6,173 nucleotides of DNA from Gallionellaceae bacterium (GTDB taxonomy: Bacteria; Pseudomonadota; Gammaproteobacteria; Burkholderiales; Gallionellaceae). Of the stretch, positions 1 through 5,829 are shown one piece after another. The DNA is taken from the NCBI GenBank assembly GCA_003151655.1, contig PLYB01000194.1:1438-7610 (forward strand). The letters run 5' to 3'. The notes under the pieces are model-generated. The model had not been told where the DNA came from, did not search any database, and was given only the letters and a program-made list of their open reading frames with translations. A program made the translations under genes and the position numbers. The stretch's first letter is position 1. Each line of letters begins with the position of its first letter.

Positions 1-855
1 GTTCCTGGCGCTGCATTGGGTACCTTCCCGATTGTCAATAAACCGACCAATCAGGCCGGTCTTGGCATTACAAACGTCCGTGTAACGGCACAAGATCAGG
101 TGGCCATCACGTTCCTGAACAATAGTTCCGGTGCTATTACGCCGACCGCCGCTGAGTCGTATTCGTTCGCCTTCCTGCCAACATTGCAGAATAGTGACCG
201 TATGCTGGCTTATAAGTTTACTCCGGTTACAACTTCGGTACTTGCTACAACCACAACAGACCAGACTACTGCGGTCGTTGGGTTGCTAGCCGATGATATT
301 ATCGGAGGCGTATCTAAACCTTCGTATCAAGCCGGAATCGGTATTTCAGGGTATCGCGTGAGCGCGGCCGGGCAGATTGGCATCACCTATATCAGCCAAA
401 GCTCAGGCGCGGTTACAACGACTCTTGAGTCTTACGGTATCACTGTAGCCCGCCGTATTGCCAAGTCTCCGTTTGTAGTTACTTCGCAAGCGTTGGTTCC
501 GGTATCTGTAGCTGCTGGTACAACCGCCGAGCAAACATTCACCGTCAACTTGCTGAATGCCTCGACTTCTGTACTGGTAAGTAAGCCTTCGTTTACACCT
601 GGACTGCATGTTGTTGGTGCCCGCGTGTCAGCGGCTTCTACTCTGGCGATTACCTACCAGAACAGCCAAACTACTGCGGTTATCCCACCTGCTGAAACTT
701 ACGTCATCGCGGCGGTGCCATTGCAAGGCCCAGGTGCTGTAACCACAGCAGGCTCTACCACTAACTCAATAGCCGTAGGGTTTAACGGTGGAGACGCAAG
801 CAACAATGCAATTATCAAAGCCCTGAATACTTTGGGCTTGTACAACAACGTGTAA
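1..855 (+). CDS. Repeat-containing phage structural protein (5' partial)
   Basis: The frame is open from the first base to a TAA at 853-855, giving 284 visible residues. A TTG at 16 could be read as a start, but the codons before it (VPGAA) fit the linker that precedes the first KP repeat, and no ribosome binding site is visible in the 15 bases before it, so the gene very probably begins upstream. The visible part is almost entirely Thr/Ser/Val/Ala/Gly-rich, with no cysteine, and contains three copies of a module of about 90 residues: a V-x-KP segment, then G-[LI], then RV[ST]A, IT[FY], a Ser/Thr-rich turn, and E-[ST]-Y. This pattern is typical of beta-strand modules in phage virion proteins. 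The last 40 residues differ: a Ser/Gly/Asn-rich linker and a short predicted helix (NAIIKALNTLGLY) that may anchor the protein. The protein is likely exposed on the virion, as a head decoration or fibre-like protein, but its attachment site cannot be read from the sequence. An intrinsic terminator follows directly. Confidence 0.75.
   Translation, partial: VPGAALGTFPIVNKPTNQAGLGITNVRVTAQDQVAITFLNNSSGAITPTAAESYSFAFLPTLQNSDRMLAYKFTPVTTSVLATTTTDQTTAVVGLLADDIIGGVSKPSYQAGIGISGYRVSAAGQIGITYISQSSGAVTTTLESYGITVARRIAKSPFVVTSQALVPVSVAAGTTAEQTFTVNLLNASTSVLVSKPSFTPGLHVVGARVSAASTLAITYQNSQTTAVIPPAETYVIAAVPLQGPGAVTTAGSTTNSIAVGFNGGDASNNAIIKALNTLGLYNNV
34..702 (+). repeat. Three protein-level tandem repeats inside the first gene
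   Basis: The conserved cores lie at 34-162, 310-435 and 577-702, a spacing of 276 and 267 bases (92 and 89 codons). Aligned landmarks are VNKPTNQAGLG / VSKPSYQAGIG / VSKPSFTPGLH, then NVRVTA / GYRVSA / GARVSA, then AITF / GITY / AITY, then AESY / LESY / AETY. The linkers between cores also match (TTTTDQTTAVVGLL and AGTTAEQTFTVNLL). Third-position bases differ widely between copies, so these are old duplications held by protein-level selection, not a recent DNA repeat. Confidence 0.85.
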
Positions 856-861
856 TAAATC

Positions 862-889
862 GGGCGGGGTTAAAATCCCGCCCTTTTTT
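862..889 (+). terminator. Rho-independent terminator after the repeat protein gene
   Basis: GGGCGGG (862-868) pairs perfectly with CCCGCCC (877-883). G869-T876 and T870-A875 can extend the stem to 9 pairs with a TAAA loop. Six T residues (884-889) follow the stem directly. It lies 6 bases after the stop codon, so it should end transcription of the head gene block and separate it from the glycosyltransferase gene. Confidence 0.92.
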
Positions 890-898
890 GTTAGAAAT

Positions 899-908
899 TG
901 TATATAAT
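899..908 (+). promoter_or_regulatory. Putative promoter -10 region for the glycosyltransferase-methyltransferase unit
   Basis: A perfect TATAAT lies at 903-908, with a TG at 899-900 (one base further away than in a standard extended -10). A start point near 915 would give a leader of about 28 bases to the TTG start, which fits. No good -35 box is present: the expected position overlaps the arm and T-run of the terminator. The region is AT-rich, so a chance match is possible; its position just after a strong terminator and before a gene is the main support. Confidence 0.45.
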
Positions 909-930
909 TATTGTGCGATTTTTAATAAAA

Positions 931-936
931 AAGGAG
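931..936 (+). promoter_or_regulatory. Shine-Dalgarno site that fixes a TTG start
   Basis: AAGGAG at 931-936 is followed by a 6-base spacer and an in-frame TTG at 943-945. The nearby ATG at 950 is in another frame and meets a stop after one more codon. The in-frame TTG at 898 has no ribosome binding site and lies over the putative -10 box. TTG 943 is therefore the preferred start of the glycosyltransferase-like gene. Confidence 0.8.
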
Positions 937-942
937 AGAAAA

Positions 943-1800
943 TTGAATAATGAAATAAGCGTACCAGAACAAGGAAAGTTAGATCGTGCCGCACGGCGCG
1001 AAGGCCAAGAGGGTAAAATAATTCCAGGCAAATTGATGATTGCCACGCCAGTGTACATGAGTCAGGAATTCTCAACTTATGGCGATAGCATGTTGGAAAC
1101 TGTACGAATGCTTGATAAGGCCGGAATACCTTGGCAAAAGCAGACAATTCGAGGTGATTCATATATTGACCGCGCAAAAAATTCAATCCTTGCAAACTTC
1201 CTAGAATCTGATTGCGAGTCCATATTAATGGTGGATAGCGATATGGATTTTGCACCGGACGCAGTAGCAAGAATGATTCGGCATCCTCAAGAAATAGTCG
1301 CCGGGTTCTTTTGCATGAAAAACGCATGGGGAACATTCGCTGGCGCATTACTCCCCGACGAAGATGGAAATATCCCCGACATCAAGACAGCAATCGAACT
1401 ATGGGATGGTTCCTGCCTGTTCAAAGCTCACTTGCTGCCAGGTGGATTCTTGCGCATCAAGCGCGATGTATTGGAACGCTTTGCAGATCATTACCCTGAA
1501 TTGGTATACCAAGACCCTTGTGCAGACCCTAGCAAGCCTGACCGCGTGTATACAGCCTTCTTTGAGTGCATGATTCACGACTATGTGAGATTCGGCGAAG
1601 ATGCTACATTCTGCCGCCGCATGCGCGAGATGGGCGAAACGCTTTGGTGCGATCCGAATATCACATTTGGGCACACCGGAGTGAAGACCTACACCGGAAA
1701 CTACAACGACTCCCTACTCAAATCACCGGAAGAGTTGGAGGCGATATTGAAAGACCGTGAAGGCGTGAAGGCGGTTAGGTATGAATTGGAGACGGAATGA
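943..1800 (+). CDS. GT-A-fold glycosyltransferase-like protein
   Basis: A 285-residue protein read from TTG 943. Residues 30-38 (KLMIATPVY) form the first beta strand and substrate loop typical of GT-A nucleotide-sugar transferases. GDSYIDRAKN (71-80) is a conserved element of phage members of this group. ILMVDSDMDF (94-103) carries the DxD metal/nucleotide-sugar motif (D98, D100). LPGGFLRIKRDVLERF (165-180) matches the region before the acceptor site, FGEDATFCRR (217-226) holds an acidic ED pair suited to the catalytic base, and H244 in ITFGHTG could be a metal ligand. There is no signal peptide or membrane segment, so it should be cytoplasmic. The first 29 residues are charged and probably disordered. 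Donor and acceptor cannot be deduced; candidates are a virion protein, a host surface glycan precursor or modified DNA. Its stop overlaps the start of the methyltransferase gene by 4 bases (ATGA), so the two are probably co-translated and act in one pathway. Confidence 0.8.
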   Translation: MNNEISVPEQGKLDRAARREGQEGKIIPGKLMIATPVYMSQEFSTYGDSMLETVRMLDKAGIPWQKQTIRGDSYIDRAKNSILANFLESDCESILMVDSDMDFAPDAVARMIRHPQEIVAGFFCMKNAWGTFAGALLPDEDGNIPDIKTAIELWDGSCLFKAHLLPGGFLRIKRDVLERFADHYPELVYQDPCADPSKPDRVYTAFFECMIHDYVRFGEDATFCRRMREMGETLWCDPNITFGHTGVKTYTGNYNDSLLKSPEELEAILKDREGVKAVRYELETE

Positions 1801-2477
1801 AACTCTTAAATGTCGGAGGCGCATCAAAACTAATCCCCATACCCGCTATCTATGACGGATGGGAGAATCTCATGCTGGACATTGACCCGAAGTCTGAGGC
1901 TGATATTATCTGCAACGCCGTGGCATTGCCGCAACAGTCGCGGCTTGTTGGGGATATTGACTCTGTGTACTGTTCGCATAACCTAGAGCATTATTTCGTG
2001 CAAGACATGCCAAAGGTGTTGGAAGGCTTCCATTACGTGCTTAAAGATGATGGCTTCGCCTATATCATCGTGCCGCACATGCAATGGGTGTTCAACAAGC
2101 TGGCGAGCGGTTCAGATATTAACGACTTCGCGTATTCTTCACCAGCGGGGCAGATCACCTTTGCGGACATGATTTATGGCCATGCCGGAATGATTGAGCG
2201 CAGCGGAAACGAGTTTATGTGTCATCGCCAGTCATTCACTCCAAAGAGCCTTGGAAACGCGCTACACGAGGCGGGGTTTAGTGATGTATACTTAGGTGTA
2301 CATGGTTCAAACAACCTATTTGCGTTTGCATTCAAACAACAGCCGAGTGACGGGGTTTTGAAAAGATTGAACCTCATGGCTAACGAATCCCGCGACGCAG
2401 GCGACGAGGTGGTTTCTCCTCCTCTCCTCTCCACAGCGTTGCTTGATGGCGCGGGACTTATTCAAAGGAGAGTATAA
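1797..2477 (+). CDS. Class I SAM-dependent methyltransferase-like protein
   Basis: A 226-residue protein from ATG 1797, preceded by GGAG (1788-1791) with a 5-base spacer inside the previous gene. The first 95 residues follow the Rossmann-type methyltransferase layout: LNVGGASK (4-11) at the place of the SAM-binding glycine loop, an acidic strand end LMLDIDP (25-31), DSVYCSHNLEHYF (55-67) as the region before the central strand, then MPKVLEGFHYVLKDDGFAYIIVP (71-93, the helix and strand of the Methyltransf_11 type). QSFTPKSLGNALHEAGF (145-161) is the usual late helix before the final strands (DVYLGV and NNLFAFAF). The last 45 residues are outside the fold and look unstructured. The glycine loop is degenerate (NVGGAS, not D-x-G-x-G-x-G), which occurs in related proteins and does not prove loss of activity. 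The substrate is unknown; the overlap with the glycosyltransferase gene suggests a sugar or glycan O-methyl group, by inference. Confidence 0.75.
   Translation: MKLLNVGGASKLIPIPAIYDGWENLMLDIDPKSEADIICNAVALPQQSRLVGDIDSVYCSHNLEHYFVQDMPKVLEGFHYVLKDDGFAYIIVPHMQWVFNKLASGSDINDFAYSSPAGQITFADMIYGHAGMIERSGNEFMCHRQSFTPKSLGNALHEAGFSDVYLGVHGSNNLFAFAFKQQPSDGVLKRLNLMANESRDAGDEVVSPPLLSTALLDGAGLIQRRV
2422..2472 (+). promoter_or_regulatory. Possible hairpin masking the next gene's ribosome binding site
   Basis: CTCTCCT (2422-2428), inside a pyrimidine-rich stretch at the end of the methyltransferase gene, is perfectly complementary to AGGAGAG (2466-2472), the Shine-Dalgarno region of the gene starting at 2479. 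The loop is 37 bases. A second stretch, TCTCCT (2415-2420), can pair with the same site. If formed, the structure would hide the binding site until ribosomes translating the upstream gene open it. Confidence 0.35.
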
Positions 2478-2478
2478 A

Positions 2479-3102
2479 ATGAGCTTTGCATCTTATCCAA
2501 AAGTAATGAAACACAAAGACCATCAGCCGCCAGAATGGAAGACCTACGGCGAAGGCAAGGGAATTAACGCACCGGAAGCAGTGATGACTCGCCCTGAGAT
2601 TTTGCCTGATATTACCGTGGGCAATCTGGATGATGAAAAACGCTACGCCGCTCGCGGGTATCGTCCAACAAATATGGCTAATGCCGATGAGTATGAGGCC
2701 GCCATGCTTGAGCAGTCACACCCAGATGGTTATGTGTTTGAAGCGTACCCAAAATGGAAGTATCATCCTGTATTTCCGGCGCGTATCATCAAAAGCGAAC
2801 AAGATGATTTAGAGCTTGGCGAAGGATGGTTTGATTATCCGGTGGAAGCAACAGAAGCCGATTTGCTGAAATACCAGCCGGAAGAGATCAAGCCGGAAGT
2901 AAATGAGCAAAAGCCGGATGATGAAGCATCTAAACTGGCCGCCGAACGTGCCGCGTTTGAAGCTGAAAAAGCTGCATTCTTAGCGGAAAAAGAGAAATCG
3001 CAAATAGGACAACAATCAGAGCATAATTCACAAGTTCCACAAACCGGAGTTGATCGGCACGGACTAAAGCCTGGCAAACAGGACAAACGAAGCCGACAAT
3101 AG
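2479..3102 (+). CDS. Phage protein of unknown function with YPKWKYHP motif
   Basis: A 207-residue protein. The start at ATG 2479 follows AAGGAG (2465-2470) with an 8-base spacer; an in-frame TTG at 2443 and ATG at 2446 lie inside the upstream gene without a clear binding site and were not chosen. The ATG comes one base after the methyltransferase stop. Three parts are visible: an N-terminal part (1-85) without a recognised fold; a motif AYPKWKYHP (89-97) followed by ARIIKSEQDD and GEGWFDYP (114-121), a pattern I recall from short segments of many phage structural-region proteins; and a highly charged C-terminal region. The latter contains two adjacent heptads AAFEAEK and AAFLAEK (158-171), suggesting a helix or coiled coil, and a basic tail (KPGKQDKRSRQ). 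No signal peptide or membrane segment is seen. Its place just before the neck genes suggests a virion or assembly role, but I cannot name a function. Confidence 0.75.
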   Translation: MSFASYPKVMKHKDHQPPEWKTYGEGKGINAPEAVMTRPEILPDITVGNLDDEKRYAARGYRPTNMANADEYEAAMLEQSHPDGYVFEAYPKWKYHPVFPARIIKSEQDDLELGEGWFDYPVEATEADLLKYQPEEIKPEVNEQKPDDEASKLAAERAAFEAEKAAFLAEKEKSQIGQQSEHNSQVPQTGVDRHGLKPGKQDKRSRQ

Positions 3103-3118
3103 CGTGGCATAAAATATC

Positions 3119-3133
3119 CCGTCGAGATGACGG
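3119..3133 (+). other. Short hairpin just before the gp4-like gene
   Basis: CCGTC (3119-3123) pairs with GACGG (3129-3133) over a GAGAT loop, ending 3 bases before the GAGG ribosome binding site (3137-3140). No T-run follows, so it is not a terminator. In the 43-base gap between genes it could be an RNA processing or translation-tuning element, or chance. Confidence 0.3.
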
Positions 3134-3145
3134 CACGAGGTAAGT

Positions 3146-4114
3146 ATGACAACCGCAAACGATTTGATCACAGACGTTTTGGTAAAAATGAAGCGTTACG
3201 CGCCGGGTCAGGCGATTAATGCGGTTGATTCTGCGTGGTGCCTGACCGCGCTTAACGATATGCTGGATTTATGGTCAAATGAATCTTTGGTGTGCTTTGC
3301 CAATCTTGAGCAATCGTTCGCTCTTGTGCCAGGGGTTAATCAGTATCCAATCGGGCCAACGGCGGGATATTTGAGTACGACTACGTTTATCGGCTCTACT
3401 GGATCAGGTGGCGCAGCCGGAACATATGCGCTTGGCCTTGCTGGTGGCGGCGGTACCGGAGCGGCTGGCACTTACACCATCGCAGCAAGCGGCAAACTCG
3501 CATCAATCAATATCACGTCCGGCGGGCAATCGTACACGTCGGCTCCTGTATTTTCGTTCCCGTCCGGTGGCATTGTTGGCGCAACAGCCACAGGGCTGAT
3601 AATTGGTATCGCTGGATCCCGTCCATTATCAATATTGACTGGGCCTGGCGCGGCGTATTTGAATGACTCAAACTCCAATCGGTATGGCATCAATGTATTT
3701 GAGCAGGATCAATGGAATCAGATCGGATTACTTACCGAGCAATCGCAACTCCCCAACATTCTATTTTACGACCCTCAATTTCCATTAGGAATAATTAACA
3801 TATTCCCTATGCCGTCAGCGGCGTATACCGTTTATTTTGATTCACGGCTCCAATTGTCAGATATGACATTGTTTCAAGTGTTTTCACTACCTCCCGGTTA
3901 TCAGGCCGCGATCAAAGACGGCTTGTTTCTGAGGTTATGGAATGACTACAAGCAGGGTGACCCTCCTGTTATTCGTGCTGAGATGGCAAGCAAGTCTTTG
4001 GCTGCGATTAAACGTACAAATATTAAACTCAGCCCTTCGACATATGATAATGCCGTAGTGAGCAAGGCACAAGCGAGCTATAATATTTACACTGACGGCG
4101 TTAACTCAAGATAA
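3146..4114 (+). CDS. P22 gp4-like tail accessory factor / head-to-tail adaptor with an inserted domain
   Basis: A 322-residue protein from ATG 3146, with GAGG (3137-3140) 5 bases upstream. The N-terminus (TTANDLITDVLVKM, then ALNDMLDLWSNESL at 35-48) and QSFALVPGVNQYPIGP (56-71) match the pattern of gp4-type adaptors, which bind under the portal ring and extend the DNA channel. The second part resumes at about 158 with SRPLSIL, FEQDQWNQI (185-193), ILFYDPQFPLGIINIFPMP (205-223) and LSLPPGY-type FSLPPGYQAAIKDGLFLRLW (246-265), then an alanine/lysine helix (ASKSLAAIKRTN), all usual for longer relatives of this family. P22 gp4 is about 166 residues; this protein is nearly twice that. Much of the excess is a Gly/Ala/Ser-rich module at about 74-157, placed between two parts of the family pattern. 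The stop overlaps the next start (TAATG). Family assignment is by remembered motif pattern, not a search. Confidence 0.72.
   Translation: MTTANDLITDVLVKMKRYAPGQAINAVDSAWCLTALNDMLDLWSNESLVCFANLEQSFALVPGVNQYPIGPTAGYLSTTTFIGSTGSGGAAGTYALGLAGGGGTGAAGTYTIAASGKLASINITSGGQSYTSAPVFSFPSGGIVGATATGLIIGIAGSRPLSILTGPGAAYLNDSNSNRYGINVFEQDQWNQIGLLTEQSQLPNILFYDPQFPLGIINIFPMPSAAYTVYFDSRLQLSDMTLFQVFSLPPGYQAAIKDGLFLRLWNDYKQGDPPVIRAEMASKSLAAIKRTNIKLSPSTYDNAVVSKAQASYNIYTDGVNSR
3365..3616 (+). other. Inserted glycine-rich beta module in the gp4-like protein
   Basis: Codons about 74-157 of the gp4-like gene. The module has two near-repeats (AAGTYALGLAGGG and GAAGTYTIAASGK), then INITSGGQSYTSAPVFSFPSGG and VGATATG. 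The sequence GG-x-SYTSAP-x-x-SF followed by GATAT is a pattern I know from repeated beta modules in phage fibres and other phage surface proteins. It breaks the expected direct run from the YPIGP strand to the RPLSI segment of the family. It is in frame, with no stop and no repeats flanking it at DNA level. Confidence 0.65.
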
Positions 4115-4116
4115 TG
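4112..4116 (+). promoter_or_regulatory. TAATG stop-start overlap without a clear ribosome binding site
   Basis: The TAA of the gp4-like gene (4112-4114) shares its last A with the ATG of the gp10-like gene (4114-4116). The bases before it (TTAACTCAAGATA) have no GGAG-like sequence. The gp10-like protein is therefore probably made by ribosomes that terminate and restart, which would tie its amount to that of the gp4-like protein. Confidence 0.6.
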
Positions 4117-5829
4117 GAAAGCCCGATATTTGCAGCGTTTTTTGAGGATAGATCAAAGTCTGGTTCAACGGATATTTGCGTAAACCTGTACCCCGAACAC
4201 CAGGATGGCCCGAAAGGCCCAGAAATTAGCTCGTTACTATCCGTGCCCGGCAAAACATTGCTTGCCACTATCGGAACTGGGCCAATACGCGGGTTTTGCG
4301 TAGCCAATAACGGATTGATGTATGTGGTAAGCGGTAATACGCTATGGTCTGTAACTGCAAGTTATGTTACTACCTCACTAGGTACAATCGGAAGCAATAA
4401 CGGCCCCGTATCAATCGTCAACAGTCCTACTCAGATATTGGTTGTTGACGGTACAGGTGGGTGGGTGTGGGATTATTCGGGGGCGGTAACGCAGAATGTT
4501 ACAACGGCGGTGGCGTCTCCCGGTGTGGTTGGTGTAACAGCTAACCCGTTCGCGGCTGGCAGTCGTGTATCATTTACAACAGCGGGTGCATTGCCGACAG
4601 GCTTAACATCTGGTGTTTTTTACTATGTACTGACTACCGGATGGACATCTACCTCTTTTTCAGTAGCATTAGCTCCAAACGGCCCAGCGATTAATTTCAC
4701 CGGGTCAACATCTGGACAGTCTGTATGCCACGCTTCCGGCCAGTCTTTCTCGCAAGTGATACCCAATTCATCAACTAGCTTAACTAATCCATCGGTAGCG
4801 GTTTATCAAGATGGGTTCGCAATCGTCAACCAAGTAGGCTCGAACCTTGTTTACCAGTCGAACTATAACGACCTTGCCACTTACGCTTCAGGTGTTGGCC
4901 CGACCGCGAACAATGCTTACATTCAGCAAAACTCAAAACCTGTTATTACCATATTCGACTTAAAAGAAGAGGTATGGATATTTAAGGACAAAACGACTGA
5001 GGTATGGATTAACCAAGGATCAGCGGGCTTCGCTTTTACCCCACTTGTTGGCGTGTCTATTCCTTATGGATGCGCGGCCACAGCTTCAGTGTGTCAACTC
5101 GGTAATAGTATCGCATGGATGGGCGGTAGCGATACGGGTTACGGTGTGGTTTATTTATCACAAGGTTACGATGCAAAACCAATTACCACGTTGGCGCTGA
5201 CCGCATTGTTCCAAACATTCCCCATTATCTCGGACGCAATCGGGTGGGGTTATCAGTCAGATGGACACTTCTTTTATGTGCTTACATTCCCATCTCAGGG
5301 AGTTTCATATTGCTACGACCTCGCTACCGGGAAATGGCATCAGCGGGCAGGATTTACGAATGGTCAGTTAACGCGAGACTGGGCGAATTGCTTTGCCTCG
5401 TTCAACGGGGTGAATATTGTTGGGGATTATCAGTCTGCCAACATTTACTCACTGACTGACGCGGCATTAACCGATAACGGCGTACCAAGAAAATGGGTAC
5501 GGGCATGGCGGGCTTTACCTTCAACCGTTAACATGGTTCCTGAAATGTCGTTTGACTCGCTTCAAATATTAATGGAAACAGGGATAACGGTTGCGCCCGG
5601 GACTAATCCGCAAATGATGTTGCGATGGTCGAATGACGGGGGTTATACGTGGACAAACTATTATCAATTGTCGATGGGGCAATTAGGCTTGACGACTTGG
5701 CGCGTGATTATGAATAGACTGGGTTCAACTTCAATCGGGGGTGGCATGGATAGAATATTCGAGATCAGCGGAACGGACGCAATACAGATTAAGATCACAG
5801 GGGCGGAAGTTGAGGGAGGGGCGCAGTGA
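4114..5829 (+). CDS. P22 gp10-like tail hub / packaged-DNA stabilisation protein with an inserted domain
   Basis: A 571-residue beta-rich protein. In P22, gp10 (about 472 residues) binds below gp4, helps keep DNA in the head and receives the tail needle and tailspikes. Family-like segments here are NLYPEHQDGPKGPEISSLL (24-42) with VPGKTLL, the strands FCVANNGLMYVVSGNTLW (61-78) and ILVVDGTGGWVWDY (108-121), ITIFDLKEEVWIFKDKTTEVW (278-298), SIAWMGGSDTGYGVVY (332-347), and YCYDLATGKWHQRAG (399-413). The C-terminus has LRWSNDGGYTW (503-513), TWRVIMNRLG (528-537) and DRIFEISGTDAIQIKITGAEVE (546-567), a characteristic ending of this phage family. No signal peptide or membrane segment is visible. 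A separate module at about 133-212 interrupts the beta-strand pattern and accounts for most of the excess over P22 gp10. Translation is probably coupled to the preceding gene. The final stop overlaps the GTG of the cupin-like gene. Confidence 0.75.
   Translation: MESPIFAAFFEDRSKSGSTDICVNLYPEHQDGPKGPEISSLLSVPGKTLLATIGTGPIRGFCVANNGLMYVVSGNTLWSVTASYVTTSLGTIGSNNGPVSIVNSPTQILVVDGTGGWVWDYSGAVTQNVTTAVASPGVVGVTANPFAAGSRVSFTTAGALPTGLTSGVFYYVLTTGWTSTSFSVALAPNGPAINFTGSTSGQSVCHASGQSFSQVIPNSSTSLTNPSVAVYQDGFAIVNQVGSNLVYQSNYNDLATYASGVGPTANNAYIQQNSKPVITIFDLKEEVWIFKDKTTEVWINQGSAGFAFTPLVGVSIPYGCAATASVCQLGNSIAWMGGSDTGYGVVYLSQGYDAKPITTLALTALFQTFPIISDAIGWGYQSDGHFFYVLTFPSQGVSYCYDLATGKWHQRAGFTNGQLTRDWANCFASFNGVNIVGDYQSANIYSLTDAALTDNGVPRKWVRAWRALPSTVNMVPEMSFDSLQILMETGITVAPGTNPQMMLRWSNDGGYTWTNYYQLSMGQLGLTTWRVIMNRLGSTSIGGGMDRIFEISGTDAIQIKITGAEVEGGAQ
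4510..4749 (+). other. Inserted beta module in the gp10-like protein
   Basis: Codons about 133-212 of the gp10-like gene. The order ANPFAAGSRVSFTT (143-156), ALPTGLTSGVFYYVL (159-173), SFSVALAPNGPAINFTG (181-197), TSGQSV matches a module I recall in many phage tail and surface proteins: a strand ending in V-x-FTT, a LPTGL turn, a YYV strand, then a strand with PGGAAI-like sequence and SG. The flanking strands (VWDYSGAVTQ before, and LTNPSVAVYQDGFAIVN after) belong to the gp10-like body, so it appears to be a loop insertion. Confidence 0.65.
5812..5819 (+). promoter_or_regulatory. Strong Shine-Dalgarno site for a GTG start
   Basis: GAGGGAGG at 5812-5819, within the last codons of the gp10-like gene, lies 6 bases before GTG 5826. 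It supports GTG 5826, which overlaps the TGA stop (5827-5829), as the start of the next gene. Confidence 0.75.

Noticed and set aside
16..18. TTG as the true start of the first gene
   Set aside because: The frame is open to the window edge, there is no ribosome binding site before it, and the preceding residues fit the repeat pattern.
898..900. TTG 898 as the start of the glycosyltransferase gene
   Set aside because: It lies over the putative -10 box with no ribosome binding site; TTG 943 has AAGGAG at 6 bases and gives the usual type of N-terminus.
908..1348. 146-codon reverse-strand open frame
   Set aside because: It is opposite the glycosyltransferase gene, has no ribosome binding site I can see and its translation has no recognisable domain; the + strand frame carries the conserved motifs.
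2443..2448. TTG 2443 / ATG 2446 as starts of the 207-residue protein
   Set aside because: They lie within the upstream gene with no clear binding site, whereas ATG 2479 has AAGGAG at 8 bases; the extra residues simply translate the ribosome binding region.
3106..3116. AT-rich GCATAAAATAT as a promoter for the gp4-like gene
   Set aside because: No -35 box lies at a suitable distance and the gene is in a compact run of same-strand genes, so a separate promoter is not supported.
2835..3158. 107-codon reverse-strand open frame rich in Ser, Ala and Cys
   Set aside because: It is the complement of the heptad-rich end of the 207-residue protein; its composition is explained by that.
3408..3599. 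Alternative + strand frame across the adaptor's inserted module
   Set aside because: It results from the GC-rich Gly/Ala codons; no start signal, and the main frame has a recognisable module.
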